Both the position numbers and the translations under genes were made by a program. From Nemertoderma westbladi (taxonomy: Eukaryota; Xenacoelomorpha; Nemertodermatida; Nemertodermatidae): a stretch of DNA of 64,000 nucleotides. Position 1 is the first letter of the stretch. Each line of letters begins with the position of its first letter. The DNA lies in the NCBI GenBank assembly GCA_032718475.1, contig JAUCBJ010007041.1, positions 1 to 64,000 on the forward strand, read 5' to 3'. Shown here in pieces: positions 1 to 12,032 of the stretch. Under the pieces are notes generated by a model, which did no database searches, was not told where the DNA came from, and saw only the letters and a list, made by a program, of their open reading frames with translations.

Positions 1-196
1 TACCTCCCAGTGCCAGACTAGCCCTCTGGCTACCCATTCGGATTCACAACAAGCCCTCCAGTGACATTAGGCCCTACGGTTACAGGTAATGATAGGGCGC
101 AAGCCCTATGGTACCTATTATGGCCCTATAGCTACTTGTGATATTTATAGCTTTTCATTGGCTGTTAGTTCTATTATTGGTGTACTTATACTATAT
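1..196 (+). repeat. Head of composite repeat module, copy 1
   Basis: Nearly identical to 15353-15540, and its first ~50 bases recur at 23519-23567. It contains five iterations of a GCCCTAYGGYTAC-like motif (21-33, 53-65, 71-83, 103-114, 123-135) with alternating spacing of about 32 and 18-20 bp, that is a decayed ~50-bp dimeric repeat. The window opens about 20 bp inside this head, so the (GA)n tract that precedes the other heads is not visible here. Bases 197-471 carry no recognisable feature. Confidence 0.85.
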
Positions 197-471
197 ATTC
201 AGACCATGCTGCTGCTCATTGTAGTTATGTATTTGTTAAAGTATTTGTAATGTTTTTGCATTTTTGTACTTAATCGAGTATTAATTATGTTTTGTATTTA
301 GACATTTATCCAATTACAATACAATACCGGTACAAGTTACAATGTTCTATTACTGCACCTGTACTTATCTCCCTAGCTTGCTAACCACTAGGCTAATTAT
401 TGTATGTTAAACGTAGGCCTACAATCATCGCGTTTCATATTTTCCAATATTTCGTCACCCATCGCCATCAT

Positions 472-2058
472 ATGTTTTGTTGGGCCCTATGGCAAATGCA
501 AGCGTATCTAATGGCGGCGATAATGCTCCCAAACGGTGTTAGACCTTGCAATATTACTGATATGACAGTACAACATGTTGAAAAGAGGAAGCACATTGAG
601 TTTGACAAGACAATTATTAGAATTCCACATCATAAGACTTCTGCTACTTTCGGAGGCCAGGATTTGGTTATGAGTCGGGCGATATATTATGCCCTGAAGA
701 AGTGGTGCTACTATGGGCGTGGTTTATACTCGAAAGAGAAAATAATTATCGACAATGTGTTCACGACAACTCTCGGAAAAGAAATGGATAATGTTTCACG
801 TCAAGTCCAACGGTTATGGCACATCCTCTGTCCCAATTCATCATCCACGATGACTGCCACTGCTAATAGACACTGTATTTCTACCTGCAATCAACATACA
901 AGTAGCGTTACTGATCATAATTTGCAGCAACGCATTTCAAATCACATGAAGCATTCAATGAATACACAACGCCGCGTTTATGCTGCTGCTAATACTGAGG
1001 TTGAGGCTGTGGAGGCATACAAAATCATCGAGAACTTTTGTGATATTACATCAACTACTTCAAATAGTGATGAACACCTCATTCCAAAGGAAAATGATGT
1101 ACTGTTATCTCAAGCCTCTGTAGATTCGACTGAAGACAATTTGCTTAAAGAAATAGTTTCTGAGATTCCTCAGTGTGATACACAAGTAGACGTGGATGGT
1201 CAAACGTATATAGAATGTGACTTGATGGACTTTGAGAAGATTCTGGATACTTGCGAGAGTGTAATTCGCGTCACAGCTTCTCAATCCCAGCCGCTGGTTA
1301 ACGTCCCCATGGTTACCACTTCTCAATCCCAGCCGCTGGTTAACGTCCCCATGGTTACCGCTTCTCAATCCCAGCCGCTGGTTAACGTCCCCATGGTTAC
1401 CGCTTCTCAATCCCAGCCGCTGGTTAACGTTCCCATGGTTACCACTTCTCAATCCCAGCCGCTGGTTAACGTCCCCATGGTTACCACTTCTCAATCCCAG
1501 CCGCTGGTTAACGTCCCCATGGTTACCGCTTCTCAATCCCAGCCGCTGGTTAACGTCCCCATGGTTACCACTTCTCAATCCCAGCCGCTGGTTAACGTCC
1601 CCATGGTTACCACTTCTCAATCCCAGCCGCTGGTTAACGTCCCCATGGTTACCACTTCTCAATCCCAGCCGCTGGTTAACGTTCCCATGGATACCGGTTT
1701 TCAATCGCAGCTGTTGGCATTAACCTCATCTAATGATTATTCGATACTTCCATCTCCTCTTAAAGAAATGGACTTTAATAAAGCTACGAAAAAGAAACCG
1801 AAAATTAGAAGAAATTTAGACGAAGGTGTGAGAAAAGCTGTTTCCAATAACAAACGTATCTTATGGTCAAAAGAAGAAGTTGATATACTAATCGATGAAT
1901 TACGTCCGTTCCTTAATGGAGTTCTGTTTTTCCGTGGTGGAAAAACGAAGGAAATCTACTTAAGTAAAGCGGCCCAGCGTCTTCCAGGCAGAACCCCTCT
2001 TCAGATATATGATAAATTTAGAGACATGAAAAAAACTCAGAAAAACCGTGATTGGTAA
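472..2058 (+). CDS. Tyrosine-recombinase-like protein with internal repeats and Myb-like C-terminus
   Basis: Probable DNA strand-exchange enzyme of a mobile element (Crypton, DIRS and Ngaro elements encode this fold), or a domesticated relative. From the ATG at 472 (528 residues), residues ~1-175 show a tyrosine-recombinase order: Arg24 in NGVRP, Lys55 in HHKT, Arg133-His134 in ANRHC, His161 in MKHS, and Tyr170 as candidate nucleophile. The first His of the usual HxxR box is a Thr. Residues ~267-406 are ten 14-residue repeats (SQSQPLVNVPM core). Residues ~460-522 resemble a Myb/SANT DNA-binding domain (WSKEEVD, then AAQRLPGRTPLQIYDKFRDM). The frame is open upstream to about 400 without an ATG, and the usual N-terminal DNA-binding region is missing, so a 5' exon is likely; AG sites near 392 and 415 could be acceptors. 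The family call rests on motif order, not a database search. It is absent from the second module copy at 15.3 kb. Confidence 0.65.
   Translation: MFCWALWQMQAYLMAAIMLPNGVRPCNITDMTVQHVEKRKHIEFDKTIIRIPHHKTSATFGGQDLVMSRAIYYALKKWCYYGRGLYSKEKIIIDNVFTTTLGKEMDNVSRQVQRLWHILCPNSSSTMTATANRHCISTCNQHTSSVTDHNLQQRISNHMKHSMNTQRRVYAAANTEVEAVEAYKIIENFCDITSTTSNSDEHLIPKENDVLLSQASVDSTEDNLLKEIVSEIPQCDTQVDVDGQTYIECDLMDFEKILDTCESVIRVTASQSQPLVNVPMVTTSQSQPLVNVPMVTASQSQPLVNVPMVTASQSQPLVNVPMVTTSQSQPLVNVPMVTTSQSQPLVNVPMVTASQSQPLVNVPMVTTSQSQPLVNVPMVTTSQSQPLVNVPMVTTSQSQPLVNVPMDTGFQSQLLALTSSNDYSILPSPLKEMDFNKATKKKPKIRRNLDEGVRKAVSNNKRILWSKEEVDILIDELRPFLNGVLFFRGGKTKEIYLSKAAQRLPGRTPLQIYDKFRDMKKTQKNRDW
1270..1689 (+). repeat. 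42-bp coding minisatellite, 10 units
   Basis: Ten 42-bp units each encode V-T-(A/T)-SQSQPLVNVPM, with an eleventh degenerate unit at 1690-1731. Units differ almost only at one codon (GCT/ACT) and at an occasional synonymous C/T, so the array is young or homogenised. The unit is a multiple of three, which preserves the frame and also opens an antisense frame across 1105-1704. Confidence 0.95.
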
Positions 2059-2179
2059 TTAATTATTAATTAAACGGGAATTTATATTTGCAATTATTTT
2101 TGATCTTAAACTGTCCTCTAATTTACTTAATATTTTTTGAAGCAGAATTTTCAGGTTTAAAAGTTGTGTTGTTTGTTGT

Positions 2180-2660
2180 TTCCTTGGTCGTTTTGTTTTA
2201 TTAGTTATTTACATTAAAGTGTTTTTTTATTGTTTACAATTATTTAGGAGTGATTTATTTACAATAAGAAATATTAGTCATTAACCATTCCATCTCCTCT
2301 TAAAGAGATTATTGACTTTAATAAAGCTACAAAAAAAATAAAAATTTAGGAGATATTTAGAACAAGATGTCAGACAAGCTGTTTCCAATAAGAAACGTGT
2401 ATTATCGTCGAAAAAAGTGCTTGATATACTAATTTATGAATTTCGGCCATTCGTTAACGGCAATTGGCCTGGGGGGGGGGGGGGGGGGGGGCATTTATAT
2501 GCATGAAATTATTTTGGATTTTGGATTACTTATTTACATTTGGTGAGTCCTTGGTCGTTTTGTTTTATATTCCTTGGTCGTTTTGTTTTATATTCCTTGG
2601 TCGTTTTGTTTTATTAGTTATTTACATTGTTTTACATACAGTGTTTTGTTTATTGTTCAC
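2180..2660 (+). pseudogene. Decayed tandem duplicate of the recombinase 3' end
   Basis: Bases 2287-2460 match 1748-1920 (the segment encoding the start of the Myb-like domain) but carry a stop and frame breaks. Downstream, the string CCTTGGTCGTTTTGTTTTAT at about 2182 recurs three times in tandem at 2549-2612 (~24-bp unit), followed by the same TTAGTTATTTACATT. The real gene's end and 3' flank were therefore duplicated in tandem and then decayed. A 21-base G run interrupts the duplicate at 2471-2491. Confidence 0.75.
2471..2491 (+). repeat. Poly(G) run of 21
   Basis: Uninterrupted G tract inside the decayed duplicate. Such runs can form G-quadruplexes and are error-prone in sequencing, so the length is uncertain. 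Shorter runs occur at 25788-25799 (C), 35636-35650 (C) and 36646-36662 (G). Confidence 0.9.
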
Positions 2661-3061
2661 ATTTTTACACAATATATTATTAGGTAGATATCTTCTTTTA
2701 TAATTAGTAGTCCTACTTGCAAATAGTTCATTATTGTGCTACTTTTTCATACTGGTACTTATTGCCTTGAATGCTAATAATTATTGCCATTCATTTTCCT
2801 GTAACGTTACAATGGAATAGTTATTCGAAAAAAGGAAGTCAACGGATAACTATAACTGTACTTTCTTTCTATCATACATTTCCAATTGGCAATTCAGAAA
2901 GAGCGAAATTCAGATATTCTGCCTTGGTGTATTGTGTTTTGTACTCGTTGGAATTTAAACACTCGCTACTGTTGTCTATAAACCTACCAACTCAATGAGG
3001 GCAGAATAATGAATATCGCTCATCGTCGTTCGGTCGTCATTTTTTCGAATATATTTTTAAT
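2661..3061. other. AT-rich stretch, no gene seen
   Basis: The short open frame at 2771-2998 has no recognisable motif, and I see no repeat shared with the rest of the window. Confidence 0.5.
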
Positions 3062-3759
3062 TAAATGCAATTTAATAATTGTTAATCAATCAGAATGATT
3101 TGTTTGCATAATACTATTAATAGTGATTATAATGTCATAATAATGATTGCTGTCATAATTCACCACAACTGATTCGTTTTCAAACTCTGCCAACGGAATA
3201 TAACTTATCTAAGAATGCATGTGGGGTGGGTGTAAGAAATATGATCCTAATCCTATGTGAAGAATATCATCGTTTCAAAAGAATCCATACATGACGTCAT
3301 GCTGGCAAGGGGATCGATCGGGTACGCTTTATTATAACTGTTTTATAGTGAGTTTCGAAATATTATTTGACAAATTGTAAGTATTGACGTAATGACGTGA
3401 CGTTAAGTGACGTCATTTATGGAAAATATTGCCGATCCTGTCGTTGTCCAGTCACAATTCCGATTATCCGATTTAAAAACCCCGTAATACAAAGTGATTT
3501 CATTATATTGCATGGAAGCTGAGGGGTCCTCCTCCTTTAGATGGCGTTCCTGCAGAGTCCACAAAACCTTGGATGGCATATACTCCCAAATGCTGGGCAC
3601 TTGTTACTGTCTATAACACACATTATTGGACAAATAAATATTAGGACATTGAAAGCCGCTGGTAAAACCAAGCCCTCCCTTCATATACAATTATATAATT
3701 AGTGCAGAGCACATAAATTACCAGTAGGCCATATACAAAACGAGAAGATAATCTGACGC
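3062..3759 (+). repeat. Module block A, copy 1
   Basis: Closely matches 15706-16391 in the same orientation, starting at TTAATCAATCAGAATGATTT and running to the edge of the 27-bp satellite. No convincing coding content: the antisense frame 3403-3600 is kept in both copies (16032-16301), but so is the whole nucleotide sequence. Substitutions are scattered, so this is a diverged duplication. Confidence 0.9.
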
Positions 3760-5794
3760 ATATGTCTGTCTCCTAAATAACGTTACGTATATGTGTCTCC
3801 TAAACAACGTTATGTATATGTGTCTCCTAAACAACGTTATGTCTATGTGTCTCCTAAACAACGTTATGTATATGTGTCTCCTAAACAACGTTATGTATAT
3901 GTGTCTCCTAAACAACGTTATGTCTATGTGTCTCCTAAACAACGTTATGTATATGTGTCTCCTAAACAACGTTATGTATATGTGTCTCCTAAACAACGTT
4001 ATGTATATGTGTCTCCTAAACAACGTTATGTATATGTGTCTCCTAAACAACGTTATGTATATGTGTCTCCTAAACAGCGTAATGTATATATGTCTCCTTA
4101 ACAATGTTATGTATATGTGTCTCCTAAACAACGTTATGTATCTATGTCTCCTAAACAACGTTATGTATATGTGTCTCCTAAACAGCGTAATGTATATATG
4201 TCTCCTTAACAATGTTATGTATATGTGTCTCCTAAACAACGTTATGTATCTATGTCTCCTAAACAACGTTATGTATATGTGTCTCCTAAACAACGTTATG
4301 TATATGTGTCTCCTAAACAGCGTAATGTATATATGTCTCCTTAACAATGTTATGTATATGTGTCTCCTAAACAATGTTATGTATATGTGTCTCCTAAACA
4401 ACGTTATGTATATGTGTCTCCTAAACAACGTTATGTATATGTGTCTCCTAAACAGCGTAATGTATATATGTCTCCTTAACAATGTTATGTATATGTGTCT
4501 CCTAAACAACATTATGTATCTATGTCTCCTAAACAACGTTATGTATATGTGTCTCCTAAACAACATTATGTATCTATGTCTCCTAAACAACGTTATGTAT
4601 ATGTGTCTCCTAAACAACGTTATGTATATGTGTCTCCTAAACAACGTTATGTCTATGTGTCTCCTAAACAACGTTATGTATATGTGTCTCCTAAACAACG
4701 TTATGTATATGTGTCTCCTAAACAACGTTATGTATATGTGTCTCCTAAACAGCGTAATGTATATATGTCTCCTTAACAATGTTATGTATATGTGTCTCCT
4801 AAACAACGTTATGTATCTATGTCTCCTAAACAACGTTATGTATATGTGTCTCCTAAACAGCGTAATGTATATATGTCTCCTTAACAATGTTATGTATATT
4901 TGTCTCCTAAACAACGTTATGTATCTATGTCTCCTAAACAACGTTATGTATATGTGTCTCCTAAACAATTTTTATGTATATGTGTCTCCTAAACAGCGTA
5001 ATGTATATATGTCTCCTTAACAATGTTATGTATATGTGTCTCCTAAACAATGTTATGTATATGTGTCTCCTAAACAACGTTATGTATATGTGTCTCCTAA
5101 ACAACGTTATGTATATGTGTCTCCTAAACAGCGTAATGTATATATGTCTCCTTAACAATGTTATGTATATGTGTCTCCTAAACAACATTATGTATCTATG
5201 TCTCCTAAACAACGTTATGTATATGTGTCTCCTAAACAACATTATGTATCTATGTCTCCTAAACAACGTTATGTATATGTGTCTCCTAAACAACGTTATG
5301 TATATGTGTCTCCTAAACAACGTTATGTCTATGTGTCTCCTAAACAACGTTATGTATATGTGTCTCCTAAACAACGTTATGTATATGTGTCTCCTAAACA
5401 ACATTATGTATCTATGTCTCCTAAACAACGTTATGTATATGTGTCTCCTAAACAACGTTATGTCTATGTGTCTCCTAAACAACGTTATGTATATGTGTCT
5501 CCTAAACAACGTTATGTATATGTGTCTCCTAAACAACGTTATGTCTATGTGTCTCCTAAACAACGTTATGTATATGTGTCTCCTAAACAACGTTTTGTAT
5601 ATGTGTCTCCTAAACAACGTTATGTATATGTGTCTCCTAAACAACGTTATGTATATGTGTCTCCTAAACAACGTTATGTATATGTGTCTCCTAAACAACA
5701 TTATGTATCTATGTCTCCTAAACAACGTTATGTATATGTGTCTCCTAAACAACGTTATGTATATGTGTCTCCTAAACAACGTTATGTATATGTG
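3760..5794 (+). repeat. 27-bp satellite, array A (~75 units)
   Basis: Unit of 27 bp, e.g. GTTATGTATATGTGTCTCCT plus AAACAAC. Because 27 is a multiple of three, all frames on both strands are open for hundreds of codons; these are not genes. Frequent variants are AACGTT to AATGTT or AACATT, and a TCCTTAACAATG form. A longer period is visible: the stretch with paired AACATT variants at ~4508 recurs at ~5184, a shift of 676 bp or 25 units plus one base, the extra base coming from CAATTTTTATG near 4967. Confidence 0.97.
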
Positions 5795-7640
<1,846 letters not shown>

Positions 7641-7998
7641 AACTTATATTTTTCGTCCCACCAGACAAGCACCAAAAATGATTGTTGCGTTACCACAAAT
7701 TATTTTTAACGAGTTGTATCGTGATCAGCGACCTTGAAAATCGGTACAGCTTCAGAATTACCAAACCCAAGGCAAAATTTAACAGTTTATAATTTTGTGC
7801 TATTTGTACTTTTCGTTCTGGGCACCAGAATGGCACGACAAATTGGTTTGCTTTACCAGAAATATTTGTAACTAGTTTCATCGTGATCAGCGACATCGAA
7901 AACCCGTATACCTTCAGAATTATCAAACCAAACACAACATTTTTTAGTTTGACATTTTTTTACTTATAATATTTTGAGTTTGCAGCTATTAGTATATA
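7641..7998 (+). repeat. ~165-bp dimeric repeat, copy 1
   Basis: Two head-to-tail halves (from about 7655 and 7820) share GTATCGTGATCAGCGAC-like and TTCAGAATTAYCAAACC-like strings. The whole dimer recurs at 9936-10305, including the shared end TATAATATTTTGAGTTTGCA. It looks like a dispersed repetitive element rather than a gene. Confidence 0.8.
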
Positions 7999-8470
7999 GA
8001 GTAGTAGTGTAGTATATAATCTTTTAACGCTTTTTTATATTTTATTTTACGCTTTTGCATATATCAAGCAATGAGGCGAATGTATGTACGGGAAATACAG
8101 CACATATAATGCGATGAATGGAAAAACGGCAGGCGGTGATATGAGTCGTGTTGTTAATATGACCCTCCACCCACACACTTATCAGGAGTTCGCCGAATAT
8201 ATAAGAAATATTTAATTACAATTTTAACTAATTATATAATCTCGATTACTGAAAAACAAGTTAAGTGTTTCAAAACAGAAAGACAAGGGTTGCACTATAT
8301 GAATGGAAATATCCGGGCCCAGTTGTACTAGACTCTCAACATATAATTGTTACAGTGTAGTAGTTAGTAATATATTATTGTTATTACCATTATTCTCAAA
8401 AATAATCTGACAGGCAACTATTTTACCAAAAATAAACGCCCTTGTGATTCAATTAATATGAAACACGATT
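7999..8470. other. Unannotated AT-rich DNA
   Basis: No gene or clear repeat. Bases 8075-8150 weakly resemble 7145-7220 (GCGAATRTATGT, then AATGCRATGRATGG), possibly an old duplicate. Confidence 0.3.
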
Positions 8471-9126
8471 TTCCAATGGACTATATAACGGCACTTAACT
8501 CATTATTTAACGACTTTTCTACTGGCTATATAACGATATTCCAATGGACTATATAACGGCACTTAACTCATTATTTAACGACTTTTCTACTGGCTATATA
8601 ACGATATTCCAATGGACTATATAACGGCACTTAACTCATTATATAACGACTTTCCTTACAGGCTATATAACGATATTCCAACGGACTATATAACGGCATT
8701 TAACTCATTATATAACGACGTTCCTTACAGGCTATATAACGATATTCCAACGGACTATATAACGGCACTTAACTCATTATATAACGACTTTCCTACAGGC
8801 TATATAACGATATTCCAACGGACTATATAACGGCACTTACTCATTATATAACGACTTTCCTACTGGCTATATAACGATATTCCAACGGACTATATAACGG
8901 CATTTAACTCATTATATAACGACTTTCCTTACAGGCTATATAACGATATTCCAACGGACTATATAACGGCATTTAACTCATTATATAACGACTTTCCTTA
9001 CAGGCTATATAACGATATTCCAACGGACTATATAACGGCACTTAACTCATTATATAACGACTTTCCTTACTGGCTATATAACGATATTCCAACGGGCTAT
9101 ATAACGGCACTTAACTCATTATATCA
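8471..9126 (+). repeat. 69-bp minisatellite (~9 units)
   Basis: Each unit carries ACTATATAACGGCAYTTAAC, then CATTATATAACGAC, then GGCTATATAACGATATTCCA, so TATATAACG recurs three times per unit. Units are 68-70 bp; early units have TATTTAACG in the middle position. Slight length variation breaks any long frame. Confidence 0.95.
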
Positions 9127-9140
9127 TTACATTGCATTAC

Positions 9141-9488
9141 GTTGCTCATTGTTGCTCGTTCTTGTACTTTATTATTGCTTGTTATTGCTCATTGTTGCTC
9201 GTTGTTGCTCATTGTTGCTTGTTCTTGTACTTTATTATTGCTTGTTGTTGCTCATTGTTGCTCGTTGTTGCTCATTGTTGTTCGTTGTTGCTCATTGTTG
9301 TTCGTTGTTGCTCATTGTTGCTCGTTCTTGTACTTTATTACTGCTTGTTGTTGCTCATTGTTGCTCGTAGTTGTTCGTTGTTGCTCATTGTTGCTCGTTC
9401 TTGTACTTTATTATTGCTTGTTATTGCTCATTGCTGCTCATTGTTGCTCATTGTTGCTCGCTGTTGGTCATTGTTGCTCGTTGTGCAT
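9141..9488 (+). repeat. TTG-rich minisatellite (TTGCTCATTG/TTGCTCGTTG)
   Basis: Built from GTTGCTCATTGTTGCTC words, with periodic interruptions by TTCTTGTACTTTATTATTGC at ~9170, 9220, 9330 and 9400, giving a loose higher-order period. It begins where the 69-bp array ends. Its Cys/Leu/Ser open frames are artefacts of the triplet-like composition. Confidence 0.9.
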
Positions 9489-9935
9489 TTTAGCACCTAC
9501 CAACTATGGGAACAGCTACGGATATAATTACGCGTGATATTTATAATTTACCTGGAGGTATCAGTCCCCCGCTGCTGCTACCACCTAAAATACAATAAAT
9601 AGTAATTCTATAAATTAAATAGAAGAGCACGAACTCTTGTTCTCTTAATCAGCCTAATATTTAGCCTTATTCGTATTTCAGATTTGCCAGGAATGGCTAT
9701 GGCTAATTAATTAGCTGCGAAGGATAAATAGAACTTCGCAATGTGAGAAAGTCAATTTCAGAATTTTCAGTCAGAAAGGCATAACCTGTCATCTGATAAC
9801 CATCATCTGATAAAACATCACTTAATTCAATATCAATATCGGAAAATGTTTTTCCCTTATGGACTCCTATTTTACCTTTAGCAATAGCAATTAATACTTT
9901 CGATACCTGGGATATTTCTAGTATCCGTATTTATC
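9489..9935. other. Unannotated DNA
   Basis: Nothing recognised apart from a short CTGCTGCTACCACC stretch near 9570. Confidence 0.4.
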
Positions 9936-10305
9936 CGTCCCACCAGACAAGCAGAAAAAATGATAGTTGCGTTAGCACGAATGATTTTTTACGAGTTATA
10001 TCGTAGTAATCAGCGACTTTGAAAACCAGTATAGATATTTATAACCAAAGTCAAAATTTAACACTTTATAATTTTGTGCTACTTGTAGTTTTCGTTTTGG
10101 GGCACTTGAATGGCACCAAAATGGGATTTGCACATGCACATACCAGAAATATTTATAACTAGTGTCATCCTGTTCAGCAACATCGAAAACCCGTATACCT
10201 TCAGAATTATCAAACCAAACACAACATTTTTCAGTTTGACATTTTTTACTTATAATATTTTGAGTTTGCAGCTATATATATATATATAGAGATGCTATAC
10301 TGTAT
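9936..10305 (+). repeat. ~165-bp dimeric repeat, copy 2
   Basis: Diverged second copy of 7641-7998, sharing GTCCCACCAGACAAGCA, TTATAATTTTGTGCTA and the end TTTTGAGTTTGCAGCTAT. It ends in a TA run at 10272-10288. Several small indels separate the two copies. Confidence 0.8.
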
Positions 10306-10615
10306 ATAGAGTAGACTCAAACTTTTTGGACAAAAATTAAAAAATTGACAGTGGAAAATGTCAAAATTGAGAAATAGTGAAAAATCTTGTTTTATATACA
10401 GAATCATGAATATCAGATAATGGTCCCCTTAATATTAGAAATCAATTTTAACAATGACGAGCCTTGGAAAAGCTAAAACAAAGAAAACTTGCGATTCTTT
10501 GCCTGCCTCTTATGGTGGAATTTCACAAGATGGGTACGATGCAGTGGGTGAAACAAATTGACGGAAGCCATTTCAATAATTAGAAAACCGTGACAGACAT
10601 CATGGTCATTTATCA
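10306..10615. other. Unannotated DNA
   Basis: No coding or repeat signal that I can support. Confidence 0.4.
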
Positions 10616-10863
10616 TGATGGTATATGACTTCACTTGACTTTACAACACTTTTCATCAATTTAAAATATTTGACTTGATATCACTTGGTTTTATGACACT
10701 TGACTTGACATCATTGGACTCGACATCACTTCATAATTAATGCCTTGATTGACATCACGTGACTTGATAGTAGTTTGACTTGGCGCCATACGACTTGACA
10801 TACTGACTTGACATCACTTGACTTGACAAACTTGACTTGACAAACTTGACTTGACTTGACTTG
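10616..10863 (+). repeat. Degenerate TTGAC pentamer array
   Basis: Repeats of (AC)TTGAC with ATCACTTGAC intermediates, degenerate at the left and nearly pure at 10790-10863 (CTTGACTTGACTTGACTTGA). This gradient suggests growth at the right end. Confidence 0.85.
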
Positions 10864-11226
10864 ACAATACTTGTTATATTATCAGCCTGATTTGTTGATA
10901 CAGCTCGTTTCCTGCTTGTTTTATCCTCTATGCAAATTTAGGATGTAGTCCTGCCTTGTAGACATTTCCTGTTTCGAGATATTATTAAATATTTGACTCA
11001 AAAATCTTTGAAATTCTCATTACAGTAGTACGGCAATTCAATTACTTTAAGTAGAGGACATATTATATTTCGTTTACTCCTCCTGCGTCCTCCTCCTTTA
11101 CTCTTTGCTCCAGGGAAAAAGCCATAAAATAATATTTTGTTTTATAATTTATTCAACATTTGTCTTACACGTGAAACTTACAGGAAGTTTCCATCATATT
11201 TATAATATACTCTATCAAATTCAAAT
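10864..11226. other. Unannotated DNA before the 31-bp array
   Basis: No gene seen. The frame open from 11105 is open mainly because of the repeat array that follows. Confidence 0.4.
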
Positions 11227-12032
11227 ACTTACCAGAACAGGCAATAGATATTTAAATACTTGCCAAAACAGGCAAGGTGTATTTATATACTTGCCAAAAC
11301 AGGCAAGGTGTATTTATATACTTGCCAAAACAGGCAAGGTGTATTTATATACTTGCCAAAACAGGCAAGGTGTATTTATATACTTGCCAAAACAGGCAAG
11401 GCACATTTACATACTTGCCAAAACAGGCAAGGTGTATTTATATACTTGCCAAAACAGGCAAGGTGTATTTATATACTTGCCAAAACAGGCAAGGTGTATT
11501 TATGTACTTGCCAAAACAGGCAAGGCACATTTACATACTTGCCAAAACAGGCAAGGTATATATATATACTCGCAAAAACAGGCAAGGTGTATTTATATAC
11601 TTGCCAAAACAGGCAAGGTGTATTTATATACTTGCCAAAACAGGCAAGGTATATATATATACTCGCAAAAACAGGCAAGGTGTATTTATATAATTGCCAA
11701 AACAGGCAAGGTGTATTTATATACTTGCCAAAACAGGCAAGGTGTATTTATATACTTGCCAAAACAGGCAAGGTGTATTTATATACTTGCCAAAACAGGC
11801 AAGGCACATTTACATACTTGCCAAAACAGGCAAGGTATATATATATACTCGCAAAAACAGGCAAGGTGTATTTATATACTTGCCAAAACAGGCAAGGTGT
11901 ATTTACATACTTGCCAAAACAGGCAAGGTATATTTATATACTTGCCAAAACAGGCAAGGCATACTTACATACTTGCCAAAACAGGCAAGGTATATTTATA
12001 TACTTGCCAAAACAGGCAAGGTATATATATAT
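11227..12032 (+). repeat. 31-bp hairpin minisatellite (~25 units)
   Basis: Every unit contains the inverted repeat CTTGCC-AAAACA-GGCAAG (6-bp stem, 6-base loop) separated by a 13-base linker. The hairpin is almost invariant, while the linker takes a few forms: GTGTATTTATATA, GCACATTTACATA, GTATATATATATA. In the last form the left arm is CTCGCA. The layout superficially recalls a CRISPR array, but the linkers are recurrent and nearly identical. Open frames here repeat every 93 bp and are not genes. Confidence 0.95.

Noticed and set aside
1105-1704. 199-codon antisense frame opposite the recombinase
   Set aside because: Open only because the 42-bp coding repeat lacks stops on the other strand.
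7690-7935. 81-codon minus frame with internal repeat
   Set aside because: It follows the ~165-bp dimeric repeat; the second genomic copy (9936-10305) has indels that break the frame, so coding is unlikely.
10616-10863. Telomere-like repeat
   Set aside because: TTGAC pentamers do not match the animal telomere unit, and the array is degenerate and internal.
11227-12032. CRISPR-like array of hairpins and spacers
   Set aside because: Linkers are 13 bases and nearly identical to one another, there are no cas genes, and the DNA is eukaryotic; it is a 31-bp minisatellite.
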